Source of the DNA: Salinirussus salinus
Lineage (GTDB): Archaea > Halobacteriota > Halobacteria > Halobacteriales > Haloarculaceae
Assembly (NCBI RefSeq): GCF_009831455.1
Contig: NZ_WOWO01000001.1
Span: forward strand, 62,001 to 126,000
DNA: 64,000 bases
Reading direction: 5' to 3'
Shown here: one piece after another, positions 1 to 8,356 of the stretch
Numbering within the stretch: the first letter of the stretch is position 1
How the letters are laid out: every line of letters starts with the position of its first letter
Notes under the pieces: generated by a model
Database searches by the model: none
What the model was told of the DNA's origin: nothing
What the model saw: the letters and a program-made list of their open reading frames with translations, nothing else
Made by a program: the position numbers and the translations under genes

Positions 1-793
1 CCGAGGCCCGGACGACGAGGAAGTCGGCGTCCGTACTGGCGACCTGCTGGATGTACGTGGAGTAGTCCGTCGCGCCCAGTTCGGGCCACACCTGCTCGAC
101 GACCTCGCCGCCGTTCCGTTCGGCCACCTCGACGAACGCCCCGACGCTCTCGCGGCCCCACGAGTAGTCCGCGCCCATCGTGGCGAATTTCGTCCCCAGG
201 TTCTCCATCGCCCACTCGGCGTTGGGTTTCTGGTTCTGGTAGGTGTGGGTGTTTGCCCGGAAGGTGTACCCGTTACAGTTCTCGCCGGTCAGCGATTCCG
301 CGGTCGAGACCGTGATCATGAACGGGACCTCCTGTTGTCTGGCGTAGTTGCCTACCGCGTTGGCGACCGACGAACTCGCGGTCCCGATGAGTGCGTCAAT
401 ATCCTCGTTCTGGACGAGTTCCCTCGCCTGGCGCAGGCCGACCTCGGGGTCGAGCTGTGTGTCCCGCTCCACCAGGTCGACCGAGACGCCGACGTCCTCG
501 TCTTCCATGTGCTGGAGCGCCACCTCCACACCGTTACTGCTATCCTCGCCGATCGCGGAGTACGGTCCGCTCACCGAGAACAGCCCCCCGATGGTCAGTT
601 CGAGGTTGCCGTCTCCGCCACCGCCGCCACCGCCACCACCGCCGCCGCCACCGCCACCACCGCCGTTGTCGCCGCCGTCACCGTCGTCGCCGCTCGTACA
701 CCCGGCCAGGCCGACGAGCCCGCCAGCGAGCACTCCGGTTCCGACTTTGGACATAACCTCCCGTCGAGACTGCCGCGAATTGCCTCGTGACAT
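1..793 (-). CDS. ABC transporter substrate-binding lipoprotein, amino-acid/amide type (3' end outside window)
   Basis: Extracellular receptor of a branched-chain amino-acid/amide (LivJ/UrtA-like) ABC importer, anchored in the cell membrane. The start ATG at 793 opens MSRGNSRQSRREV, a Tat-type signal, followed by a lipobox LAGC and CTSGDDGDGG. An unbroken run of 17 glycine codons (614-664) joins the anchor to the binding domain, which starts LELTIGGLFSVSGPYSAIG and is typical of Peripla_BP_6 receptors. A TATA-like CTTTATG lies about 29 bp upstream on the minus strand. The reading frame runs off the left edge, so roughly the last 40% is missing. Its best relative is the next gene; the two share a nearly identical patch (see findings). 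The permease and ATPase genes are not in the window, and the ligand cannot be named. Confidence 0.88.
   Translation of the reverse strand, partial: MSRGNSRQSRREVMSKVGTGVLAGGLVGLAGCTSGDDGDGGDNGGGGGGGGGGGGGGGGGDGNLELTIGGLFSVSGPYSAIGEDSSNGVEVALQHMEDEDVGVSVDLVERDTQLDPEVGLRQARELVQNEDIDALIGTASSSVANAVGNYARQQEVPFMITVSTAESLTGENCNGYTFRANTHTYQNQKPNAEWAMENLGTKFATMGADYSWGRESVGAFVEVAERNGGEVVEQVWPELGATDYSTYIQQVASTDADFLVVRAS
614..664 (-). repeat. 17-codon polyglycine tract in lipoprotein linker
   Basis: Seventeen consecutive Gly codons (mostly GGC and GGT) between lipobox and binding domain. Tat lipoproteins of haloarchaea often have Gly/Asp-rich tethers, but a pure run of this length is prone to slippage and may vary in length between strains. 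Confidence 0.8.
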
Positions 794-970
794 GTACTTT
801 CATACCTCAACGGAGCTATTCATAAAGCTTTGGCATCGTTCCCGTGCCGGCTGGGCCCGCTGAGGCTCCTCTGACCTAGTCTCGCGGGGCGGGCGTCGCG
901 GCCGGCCCCGCTGCACGCCCGTCCCCGTCGGCCATCCCTGGCGCCGGCCGGGAGAGCGACTCGGGTATCG

Positions 971-2305
971 TCACAGGTCACACGGGCTCTCTCCGCAGGG
1001 CCGGAGGTTCGTCCCGGGCTCGGAGATGGTGAGGATCTCGCGGGTCGGGAAGTCCTTCTGCCCCCACCACCCCTCCTTGCTCTCGACGGCCCTGGAGATG
1101 GCGATGTTGCGCGTCGCCTGGTGGTCACACTCCCGGAGCGTCGACTCGCCGGACGGGCCCTGGATACTCATCCCCTCGAGCGCCGAGGCGAGCGCCGACG
1201 TGTCCGCCGACCCGGCGGTCGCCTCCGTCTCGGCAGCCGCCTTGGCGGCGAGCATCGTCGCCTCGAACGCGGTCACGGACCAGGTGTCCGGCACTGCCCC
1301 GTCGTTTTGCTGCATGTACTCCCGGACGAACGCCCGGTTGGCCTCGGTGTCCATCTCGAAGTAGTAGCCCGCGCCGTAGGTCCCCACAGCCGCCTGCCCG
1401 GCCCCGCTCATCACGTCGACCGAGTTGAGGATCAGGACGTCCATCTGGTCTTTGAGGCCGAAGGAGGCGATCTGGTTGGTCGACCGCACCGCGTCGGTCC
1501 CGGCCGTCCGGACGACGAGGAAGTCGGCGTCCGTACTGGCGACCTGCTGGACGTACGTGGAGTAGTCCGTCGCGCCCAGTTCGGGCCACACCTGCTCGAC
1601 GACCTCGCCGCCGTTCTGTTCGGCCACCTCGACGAATCCCCCGACGCTCGAACGCCCCCACGAGTAGTCCGCGCCCATCGTGGCAAAGCGGGTCCCGATG
1701 TTCTCCATCGCGTACTCGGCGAGGCCCTTCGTGTTCTGGTACGTGCTGCCGATCGTCCGGAACGTATACCCGTTGCAGTCCTCGCCGGTCAGTGGCTCCG
1801 CCGCCGCCCCCGTGATGATGAGCGGCGTCTGGGTCTGGGCAGCGTGTGACGCGACGCCCGCCGCGACGGCGGAACTGTTGGTCCCGACTAGCACGTCGAC
1901 GTCTTCCTGGCCGGTGAGCTCCCTGGCCCGTCGCAGTCCGGTAGCGGGGTCTAGCTGGGTGTCCAGGATCCCCGCGTTCTCGACCTCGACGCTCCCCTCG
2001 GACGCGAGACGGTCGAGGGCCAGTTCGGTCCCCCCGACCTGGTACTCGCCGAGTGAGGAGTAGGGCCCGCTCGTCGGGTAGAGGAAGCCGACCCGGAGCG
2101 ACGCCTGTCCGTCACCGCCGGTCGAAGTGCCGCCGCCACCGCCGTCGCCGCTGTCCCCGCCACCGCCGTTGTCTCCGCCACCGCCGCCGCCGCCGTCACC
2201 GTCTTCACCGCTCGTACAGCCGGCGAGTCCGACGAGTCCGCCGCCTGTTATTCCGACGCCGATCCGTTTCAGTACGCCACGCCGCGACCTGCCCGAGGTA
2301 CGCAT
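971..2305 (-). CDS. ABC transporter substrate-binding lipoprotein, amino-acid/amide type
   Basis: A 444-residue receptor of the Peripla_BP_6 (LivJ/UrtA/AmiC) family, exported by Tat and lipid-anchored: MRTSGRSRRGVLKR gives the twin-arginine motif and LVGLAGC the lipobox. A Gly/Asp/Ser/Thr-rich tether (about residues 35-65) precedes the binding domain, which begins SLRVGFLYPTSGPYSSLG. The ATG at 2305 is preferred over an upstream start at 2326 because the Tat motif then lies at the N-terminus. It is a tandem paralog of the preceding gene, same strand, 177 bp apart. With no permease or ATPase beside the pair, both receptors may feed a transporter encoded to the left of the window. Substrate unknown. 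Confidence 0.9.
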   Translation of the reverse strand: MRTSGRSRRGVLKRIGVGITGGGLVGLAGCTSGEDGDGGGGGGGDNGGGGDSGDGGGGGTSTGGDGQASLRVGFLYPTSGPYSSLGEYQVGGTELALDRLASEGSVEVENAGILDTQLDPATGLRRARELTGQEDVDVLVGTNSSAVAAGVASHAAQTQTPLIITGAAAEPLTGEDCNGYTFRTIGSTYQNTKGLAEYAMENIGTRFATMGADYSWGRSSVGGFVEVAEQNGGEVVEQVWPELGATDYSTYVQQVASTDADFLVVRTAGTDAVRSTNQIASFGLKDQMDVLILNSVDVMSGAGQAAVGTYGAGYYFEMDTEANRAFVREYMQQNDGAVPDTWSVTAFEATMLAAKAAAETEATAGSADTSALASALEGMSIQGPSGESTLRECDHQATRNIAISRAVESKEGWWGQKDFPTREILTISEPGTNLRPCGESPCDL

Positions 2306-2423
2306 ACACGTCCCACACCAAATCACGGGGACAAAAATCTTTGTGTCGTTTGAAAGCGTTCCCGGCCACGGATGGAACCGGTCTACCTCCCGGTTCCGGA
2401 CCAGTCAGCTCCCCACGGACTGG

Positions 2424-3626
2424 CTACTCCCGGAGTTCCTGGACGATGGTCCGCTTTTGCATTTCGTCGGTCCCTTCCGTGAGCCGCTTGCCCCGGGCCG
2501 TCCGGAAGCGCTCCTCGACCGGTCCCCGGCGGGAGTAACCCTCGCCGCCGTGGACCTGCATCGCGACGTCGGCCGCCCGCTGTTCGAGGTTGGCGGCCGC
2601 GAGCTTCGCCATGGCGACTTCCTTTCTGGCGTCCTCGCCGTTGTCGACCTTCCAGGCCGCGTACCGGTAGAGCTGGCGCGTCCGCTCGACGTCCATCGCC
2701 ACCTCCGCCAGCGGGAACGAGATCCCCTGGCGCTCGATGAGCGGCTGGCCGAAGGTCTCGCGCCCTTCGGCGTACTCGACCGCCTCGCGTACGAGAAAGT
2801 CCGCGGAGCCGACACAGCCGGCCGCGACGCCCAGCCGCGCGCTGCCGATCCAGTCCATCGCCTGGAAGAAGCCTTTCCCCTCCTCGCCAAGCAGCGCGTC
2901 CTCGCCGACACGACAGTCCTCGAAGACAAGCTCGGCCGGCGCGACCCACGCGTGGCCCATCGGGCGGTGGATCTCCCCCACTTCCACTCCCTCCGTGTCC
3001 GTATCGACGAGCAGACACGAGATCCCCCGGATCTCTCCGGGATCGCCGGAGGTCCGGGCGAAGACCATCGCGAAGTCGGCGTAGGGCGCGTTGCTGACCC
3101 AGGCCTTCTTCCCGTCGATGACCCACTCGTCGCCGTCTTTCTCGGCGGTCGTCTCGAGGAAGTTCGGGTCGCTCCCGTGCTCGGGCTCGGTGAGCGCGAA
3201 GCAGGTGGTCGCCTCGCCGGCCATCAGCGGCTCGAGATAGCGCTCGCGCTGGCCCTCGTCACAGGCCAGCAGGATCGGCGTCGGCCCCCCGCCGGCCCCG
3301 CGGACGGCGTAGGTGTGCAGCCCCGCCGGCCGGTTCGCCAGGAACTCCGCGACGATGGCGTCGGTGAGCGTGTCGACCCCCCGCCCGCCGACCTCCTCGG
3401 GCATCGTCATCCCCCAGAAGCCGGCCTCTGCTGCCTTCTTCCGGATCGTCTCCTTGAGGTCGAGGTACTCGGGGACCTGTCGGAACTCGTCGTCGAAGAT
3501 GTGTCGCTCCGCGTCGGGGCCGAGAAAGCGCCCGTGTTCCTCCTCCAGCGGCCTGATCTCCGTCTCGATGAACTCCTCCAGTTCGGATTTGAGCCGGGTC
3601 GCACGCTCGGGTTCGCTGAAATCCAT
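2424..3626 (-). CDS. acyl-CoA dehydrogenase
   Basis: FAD enzyme that oxidises acyl-CoA to trans-2-enoyl-CoA in the first step of beta-oxidation, passing electrons to an electron-transfer flavoprotein. At 400 residues it has the usual family length. Family signatures are FALTEPEHGSDPN in the middle domain, DGDEWVIDGKKAWVSNAPYA after it, and near the C-terminus AMQVHGGEGYSRRGPVEERF followed by EGTDEMQKR. The minus-strand TATA-like TTTTATG (3651-3657) lies 28 bp before the ATG, so the mRNA is probably leaderless. A perfect palindrome sits between the TATA box and the start. The gene is followed at 145 bp by the acyl-CoA ligase on its upstream side. Chain-length preference cannot be read from sequence. 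Confidence 0.93.
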   Translation of the reverse strand: MDFSEPERATRLKSELEEFIETEIRPLEEEHGRFLGPDAERHIFDDEFRQVPEYLDLKETIRKKAAEAGFWGMTMPEEVGGRGVDTLTDAIVAEFLANRPAGLHTYAVRGAGGGPTPILLACDEGQRERYLEPLMAGEATTCFALTEPEHGSDPNFLETTAEKDGDEWVIDGKKAWVSNAPYADFAMVFARTSGDPGEIRGISCLLVDTDTEGVEVGEIHRPMGHAWVAPAELVFEDCRVGEDALLGEEGKGFFQAMDWIGSARLGVAAGCVGSADFLVREAVEYAEGRETFGQPLIERQGISFPLAEVAMDVERTRQLYRYAAWKVDNGEDARKEVAMAKLAAANLEQRAADVAMQVHGGEGYSRRGPVEERFRTARGKRLTEGTDEMQKRTIVQELRE

Positions 3627-3631
3627 GCGAA

Positions 3632-3649
3632 GTCACACTTCGGTGTGAC
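3632..3649. promoter_or_regulatory. perfect inverted repeat over the transcription start of the acyl-CoA dehydrogenase
   Basis: GTCACACTTCGGTGTGAC: 7-bp arms and a 4-nt spacer, lying between the minus-strand TATA-like box (3651-3657) and the ATG at 3626. This is where an archaeal repressor blocks initiation. The regulator is not identified. Confidence 0.65.
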
Positions 3650-3667
3650 ACATAAAACTATGCGACG

Positions 3668-3678
3668 GTGTGCCACAC
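3668..3678. promoter_or_regulatory. second CACAC/GTGTG palindrome upstream of the same promoter
   Basis: GTGTGCCACAC: 5-bp arms around one base, on the far side of the TATA box. Its centre is about 32 bp (near three helical turns) from the centre of the 3632-3649 palindrome and uses the same half-site, which suggests two operators for one regulator. Confidence 0.45.
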
Positions 3679-3772
3679 TGGCTCCCGCAGCGGTGGCAGC
3701 GCCGACACCCGATACCGGGGCGGCGTCGGAGCGTTCGAGACCCCCGTCGAACTGGCCGACGCCTGCGCCGGC

Positions 3773-5341
3773 CTACTCGACGACCGTCCCCTCGACCGCC
3801 GAGAGGTCGTTCTTGAGGACTTTACCGGTCGGGTTCCGTGGCAGTTCATCGAGGAAGGCGACCTCCCGCGGTTTCTTGAAGTCGGCGAGCCGCTCGCCGA
3901 CGTACTCCCGGACTCCCTCCGCGGTCATCCCGGCGTCGTCGTGGAGGACGATGACGGCCTTGACGCGCTCGGTCCACTCCTCGTCCGGCACGCCCACGAC
4001 CGCCACCTCGTCGACCGCCTCGTGTTCGTGGAGCACCTCCTCGATCTCGGCGGGATAGATGTTCTCGCCGCCGGAGATGATCATGTCGTCCGACCGGCCG
4101 ACGAACTCGACGAAGCCCTCGGCGTCCATCCGGACGAGGTCGCCGGAGTGGAACCACCCCTCCTCGTCGATGACCTCGGCGGTCTTCTCGGGCATCCCGT
4201 AGTAGCCCTGCATCACCGTCGGCCCCTTGTAGCAGATCCGGCCGATCTCGCCGGGGTCGACCTCCTCGCCGGTGTCGGGGTCGACCACCTTGGCCATCAC
4301 GTTGAGCAGGGGCTTCCCGACGGTCTCGGGCTTCTCGAGGGCGTGTTCGGGGGTGAGAGTGGTCGCCGTCGGCGACATCTCCGTCTGGCCGAACGCGTCC
4401 ATGATATCCGCGCCGAAGCGCTCCTGGATCGTCTGTTTCAGCTCCCGCCCCGACGGGGCCGCGCCGATCCGGAACCGCTCGAACGCCGAGAGGTCGTAGC
4501 TGTCGAAGTCGGGCTGGTTCAGCAGCGCCCGGGCCATCATCGGGACGAAGAAGGCGCCGGTGCACTCCTCCTCCTCCAGGACTTCGAGCACCCGCCCGGG
4601 CTCGAAGTCGGCCATCAATACTGTGGTCGCCGAGACGTAGAACGCGTTGAGAAAGAGCCCGAAGGCGGCGATGTGGAAAAGCGGTGTGACGACCAGGTCC
4701 CGCGCGTCGACGTCGACCTCCCGGCCGCTGGTCGCGGCGACGACCACCGAGTTCGTCGCCTGCATCAGGAGGTTCTCGTGGGTGAGCACACACCCTTTGG
4801 GCCGGCCGGTGGTGCCCGAGGTGTACATCAGCGTCGCCTCGTCCAGCCGCGAGGGGACGATGTCGACGGGTTCGGGGCTGGCCCCGGCGCGGAACTCCTC
4901 GTAGGAGTCGGCGTAGTCGGGGCCGCCGTCGCCGGCGTAGAGGTACTCGTCGGGGGTCGTGTTCCGGCCCTGGAGCTCGTCGACGGTCCCGCGCGCGTCC
5001 GCGTCGAACACCATCAGGTCCGCCCCCGAGTCCTCCAGCACGTACGCCACCTCGTCGACCTTGAACCGGTGGTTGACGGGGACTGGCAAGGCGCCGATCT
5101 TCATCGCGCCAAGGTAGACCTCGAGCGTCGGGACGTTGTTCTGCATGTAGACCGCGACCGTGTCGCCCTGCTCGATGCCCCGGTCGCGCAGCCCGCGGGC
5201 CACGCGGTCGGTCCGCTCGTTGAACTCCGCGTGTGTCACCGCCTCCTCGCGGCCGTCGGGCCCCTGCATCACCACCGCCTCCTTCTCGGGGTACTTGTGA
5301 GCGTTGCGCTCGGCCAGCCAGCCGACTGTCATGCCGTCCAT
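3773..5341 (-). CDS. long-chain-fatty-acid--CoA ligase (AMP-forming)
   Basis: Activates a fatty acid with ATP and CoA to acyl-CoA and AMP, feeding the neighbouring dehydrogenases. About 522 residues, normal for the ANL superfamily. Visible motifs are the P-loop-like MYTSGTTGRPKGCVLTHENL, the adenylate-binding DAFGQTEMSP, the hinge WFHSGDLVRMDAEGFVEFVG, and the C-terminal PRNPTGKVLKNDL with the catalytic Lys. ATG 5341 (MDGMTVGW) is chosen because a TATA-like element lies near 5367-5374; 5332 is an alternative start. It is a close paralog of the ligase at 14071-15600. Located 93 bp downstream of the phosphotransferase gene and in the same direction. Confidence 0.92.
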   Translation of the reverse strand: MDGMTVGWLAERNAHKYPEKEAVVMQGPDGREEAVTHAEFNERTDRVARGLRDRGIEQGDTVAVYMQNNVPTLEVYLGAMKIGALPVPVNHRFKVDEVAYVLEDSGADLMVFDADARGTVDELQGRNTTPDEYLYAGDGGPDYADSYEEFRAGASPEPVDIVPSRLDEATLMYTSGTTGRPKGCVLTHENLLMQATNSVVVAATSGREVDVDARDLVVTPLFHIAAFGLFLNAFYVSATTVLMADFEPGRVLEVLEEEECTGAFFVPMMARALLNQPDFDSYDLSAFERFRIGAAPSGRELKQTIQERFGADIMDAFGQTEMSPTATTLTPEHALEKPETVGKPLLNVMAKVVDPDTGEEVDPGEIGRICYKGPTVMQGYYGMPEKTAEVIDEEGWFHSGDLVRMDAEGFVEFVGRSDDMIISGGENIYPAEIEEVLHEHEAVDEVAVVGVPDEEWTERVKAVIVLHDDAGMTAEGVREYVGERLADFKKPREVAFLDELPRNPTGKVLKNDLSAVEGTVVE

Positions 5342-5434
5342 GGTACCACACTCCAATCCGGGCCACATAATTCTATCCTCGCATCGACCGCCGGGCCGCC
5401 GCAGGCGTGTTTTCGATGGCCGGGTCGGGCCGGG

Positions 5435-6502
5435 TCAGGTGCGGTCGTCCTCGACCGCCGCCAGCAGGTCCTCGATGTGGCCCGGGACGATGTACTGGAA
5501 CCACGCGCTGCGGACGCCGTCTGTCTCGCCTTCCTGGTACCGGTGGGCGCCCGCGACGCCGCGGGTCATCATCGTGAACGCGGAGAAGGCCTGCCAGTAG
5601 CGGACCCGGTCGCGGTCGACCGTCCGGCCCGTCCGCTTCTCGTACTCGTCGTAGAACCACTCGCGCTCGACCAGCGCGCTCGCCAGCTCCGGCCGCTCGG
5701 TGGGCTCGATGAGCTTCCCGGAGAAATAGCGGGTGCTCGCGTAGCCCAGGTCGTACAGCGGGTCGCCGACCCGCGCGAACTCCCAGTCCAGCACGCCGGT
5801 GAGTTCGTCCTCGGTGACCAGGACGTTCCCGATCCGGTAGTCGCCGTGGACGAGCGTCGTCTCCGGCACCTCCGGCTTGTTGGCCCGGAACCACCGCAGC
5901 GCCTCCTGGACCGCCGGCTCCTGTTTCAGCTTCGTCTCCTCGTAGATCCGCTCGTAGGTGTCGAGTTCGCGGTCGACGACCTCGGCCGGGTCGGTCTGCT
6001 CCAGGGAGGGGACCGCCTCTGGGGGGACGGAGTGGACGGCCGCGGTCGCGTCGACGAACTGGCTCGGGAGCGTGTTCTCGGGGTCGTCCCACGCCTCGTA
6101 CAGCTGCTGTCGGTCCCGGGGGTCCCAGGTGATCGGCGCCTCCCCCTCCAGATGTTCGACGAGGAAGAAGGCCCCGCCGAGCACGGACTCGTCGTCGGCG
6201 TACAGCACCGGCTCCGGCGCCGGGGCGCCCGCCTCGTGGGCGGCCTCCATCGTCCGGTACTCCGTCTCGATGTCGTTTCGCGTGTCGTGCGAGCGGTCGA
6301 CGTCCTCGTCGGTGTCGACCCGGGCGACCAGCCGCCGGGCAGTCTCGTCGCCACCTTCGGTCCACGTCGCGGTGAAGGAGACGGTCTGTCTGGACCACCC
6401 TTCCGTGTGGTACTGGAGGTCGGAGACCTCGACTGTCCCCTCGGCCAGCTCGCCCGACAGGTACGCCGCGAGGGCGTCCGTCGAGATGTCGTCGTCAGTC
6501 AT
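5435..6502 (-). CDS. phosphotransferase family protein (ACAD10/APH-like kinase fold)
   Basis: A 355-residue protein of the aminoglycoside-phosphotransferase (APH) fold. Kinase-like motifs are the catalytic-loop LVHGDYRIGNVLV (Brenner HGDxxxxN) and the metal-binding GVLDWEFARVGDP. Members of this branch commonly sit beside acyl-CoA dehydrogenases, and in animals the two domains are fused as ACAD10/11, which phosphorylate 4-hydroxyacyl-CoAs during catabolism. The same role is inferred here from context, not shown. Its first codons overlap the end of the upstream small gene by 8 bp, so the two are almost certainly co-translated. Antibiotic resistance is unlikely. Confidence 0.88.
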   Translation of the reverse strand: MTDDDISTDALAAYLSGELAEGTVEVSDLQYHTEGWSRQTVSFTATWTEGGDETARRLVARVDTDEDVDRSHDTRNDIETEYRTMEAAHEAGAPAPEPVLYADDESVLGGAFFLVEHLEGEAPITWDPRDRQQLYEAWDDPENTLPSQFVDATAAVHSVPPEAVPSLEQTDPAEVVDRELDTYERIYEETKLKQEPAVQEALRWFRANKPEVPETTLVHGDYRIGNVLVTEDELTGVLDWEFARVGDPLYDLGYASTRYFSGKLIEPTERPELASALVEREWFYDEYEKRTGRTVDRDRVRYWQAFSAFTMMTRGVAGAHRYQEGETDGVRSAWFQYIVPGHIEDLLAAVEDDRT

Positions 6503-6974
6503 CGGTCTCCCTCCCGAGCATCTCGAGCTGTGCGGTGACCCGCACGCGGAGGAACTCGTAGAGCGGGTCGCGCACGGCCCGGGCCGCCTCGCCGTCGAGC
6601 TCTGCCTCGACTGCGGTGAGCGCGTCCGAGCTCACCTCGAGGAGGAGCTCCTCGTGGTCGTAGACGTCCGCCGGCGGGTCCGCCAGCCGCTCGCGTCCGT
6701 CCGCGACGGCCGTCCGGACGTCGGGCGCCCCGGTGTCGACGCCGTCGAGCGCCTGCTCGGCGCCGTCGAGCGCCTCGAGCAGTGCCTCGTGCTGGGCCTC
6801 GACAGCGTCGCGCATTCCCCCCAGCTCCTTCGAGAGGAAATCGAGCGTGCTCGACATCGACCCGACCTGCGCTTCGAGGAACTCGTCGCCCTCTCCCACG
6901 ACCGAGGGACGGACCTCCTCGCGTGTGAACCCCGAGAACCGCCTGAGGACAAGCTCCGGGTGGAGATACGGCAT
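6495..6974 (-). CDS. conserved small protein coupled to the phosphotransferase
   Basis: A 159-residue protein that I do not recognise. It starts MPYLHPELVLRRFSGF, has an acidic, largely helical body, and ends REPLY-like with VRDPLYEFLRVRVTAQLEML. The ATG at 6974 is preferred over a distal ATG at 7112, because the extra 46 residues look non-coding and the shorter form clears the divergent promoter at 7071-7083. It overlaps the phosphotransferase start by 8 bp. In bacteria, ACAD10-type phosphotransferases often have a small helical partner (DUF6285) in the same position; this may be the haloarchaeal counterpart, but I see no clear sequence match. Confidence 0.7.
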   Translation of the reverse strand: MPYLHPELVLRRFSGFTREEVRPSVVGEGDEFLEAQVGSMSSTLDFLSKELGGMRDAVEAQHEALLEALDGAEQALDGVDTGAPDVRTAVADGRERLADPPADVYDHEELLLEVSSDALTAVEAELDGEAARAVRDPLYEFLRVRVTAQLEMLGRETDD

Positions 6975-7070
6975 AGATGCTCCTGATTCGACCGGCCGGT
7001 AAATAGCTGTCGACGGCGCGGTCCGGGCGGCGCTGGCCCGCGGAGCCGTCTCCTGCGCCTGACTTCGGGG

Positions 7071-7083
7071 GAACTTATTTGAC
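7071..7083 (+). promoter_or_regulatory. TATA-like box of the second acyl-CoA dehydrogenase
   Basis: AACTTATTTGACC lies 25-30 bp before the ATG at 7106, consistent with a leaderless or near-leaderless transcript. It is the divergent promoter opposite the small gene that starts at 6974. Confidence 0.55.
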
Positions 7084-7105
7084 CCGCTGCACGCAACGCC
7101 GATCC

Positions 7106-8356
7106 ATGGCATATGGAGTGCCCGACGACGTCCAGACAGTGCTAGACGACCTCGACGAGTTCATCGAGGAAGAGATCAAACCGCTCGAGGAAGAGCACAT
7201 CCAGTACTTCGACGAGCGCCGCGAGTACGCCCGCACGGACTGGGAGAACGGCGGCGTCCCCACGGAGGAGTGGGAGGCGCTGCTCGGGGAGATGCGCGAC
7301 CGGGCCGACGAGGCCGGCTTCTACCGGTATCCGCTGCCCGAGAAGATGGGGGGGATGGACGGCTCGAACCTCGGGATGGCCATCATCCGCGAACACCTCG
7401 CTCACAAGGGCCCCGGGCTGCACAACGTCCTCCAGAGCGAGGCGTCGGTCGTCGGGAACCTCCAGTTCCCGCAGATCCTCGACCGCTTCGGCGACGAGGC
7501 CCAGCAGGAGATGATCGAGGACGTCATCACCGGCGAGACCCGGATCGCCTTCGGGCTGACCGAGCCCGACCACGGGAGCGACGCGACGTGGATGGAGACG
7601 ACCGCCGAGAAAGACGGCGACGAGTGGGTCCTCGACGGCGAGAAGCGCTGGAACAGCGGCATGCACGTGGCCGACTACGACATGGTCTTCGCCCGGACCT
7701 CCGGCGAGCCCGGCGACGGCGAGGGGATCACCGCCTTCCTGGTGCCGACCGACGCCGAGGGCATGGAGATCGACTACTACTGGTGGACGTTCAACATGCC
7801 GACCGACCACGCGGAGGTCACCATCGACAACGTCCGCGTCCCGGAGTCGGCGGTCGTCGGCGAGGAGGGGAAGGGGCTGCACGTCGCCCAGCGGTTCGTC
7901 CACGAGAGCCGGATCCGGCAGGCCGCCGCCAGCCTCGGGGCCGCGCAGTTCTGCATCGACGAGGCCGTCGACTACGCCAAAGAGCGGGAGACCTGGGGGG
8001 AACCGCTCGCCAGGCGCCAGGCCATCCAGTTCCCGCTGGCGGAACTGCACACCGAAGCCGAGATGCTCCGGAACACGATCCGCAAGACTGCGGCGGCGCT
8101 CGACGACCAGGGCGGCCAGATGATCACCGAGTCCCGCTCGTCGATCAGCCAGCTGGTCGCGATGTGTAACTACACGGCCAACGACCTCGTCTGCCGGGCG
8201 GCCGACCGGGCGATGCAGGTCCACGGCGGCGTCGGGTACAGCCGGCACAAGCCCTTCGAGCACATCTACCGCCACCACCGCCGCTACCGGATCACCGAGG
8301 GGGCAGAAGAGATCCAGAAACGCCGCGTCGCCGGCCACCTCTTCGACTACATCTGA
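7106..8356 (+). CDS. acyl-CoA dehydrogenase
   Basis: FAD-dependent acyl-CoA dehydrogenase of 416 residues. Signatures are IAFGLTEPDHGSD, DGDEWVLDGEKRWNSGMHVA and, at the C-terminus, AMQVHGGVGYSRHKPFEHIY with RITEGAEEIQKRRV. The central loop WWTFNMPTDHAEVT is unusual compared with the other two dehydrogenases here; together with the linked phosphotransferase it resembles the ACAD10/11-type pairing. ATG 7106 is chosen over an in-frame ATG at 7079 because the TATA-like box overlaps the latter. It is divergent from the phosphotransferase operon. Confidence 0.92.
   Translation: MAYGVPDDVQTVLDDLDEFIEEEIKPLEEEHIQYFDERREYARTDWENGGVPTEEWEALLGEMRDRADEAGFYRYPLPEKMGGMDGSNLGMAIIREHLAHKGPGLHNVLQSEASVVGNLQFPQILDRFGDEAQQEMIEDVITGETRIAFGLTEPDHGSDATWMETTAEKDGDEWVLDGEKRWNSGMHVADYDMVFARTSGEPGDGEGITAFLVPTDAEGMEIDYYWWTFNMPTDHAEVTIDNVRVPESAVVGEEGKGLHVAQRFVHESRIRQAAASLGAAQFCIDEAVDYAKERETWGEPLARRQAIQFPLAELHTEAEMLRNTIRKTAAALDDQGGQMITESRSSISQLVAMCNYTANDLVCRAADRAMQVHGGVGYSRHKPFEHIYRHHRRYRITEGAEEIQKRRVAGHLFDYI

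Noticed and set aside
5435-6502. Aminoglycoside resistance kinase
   Set aside because: The APH fold is present but the neighbourhood and family branch are acyl-CoA metabolism (ACAD10/11-type).
3668-6538. Long plus-strand open frame (956 codons) opposite the ligase and phosphotransferase
   Set aside because: It is a shadow of GC-rich codon use: the antisense frame lacks domains, is Arg/Val/Leu-rich, and the opposite strand has proper motifs and starts.
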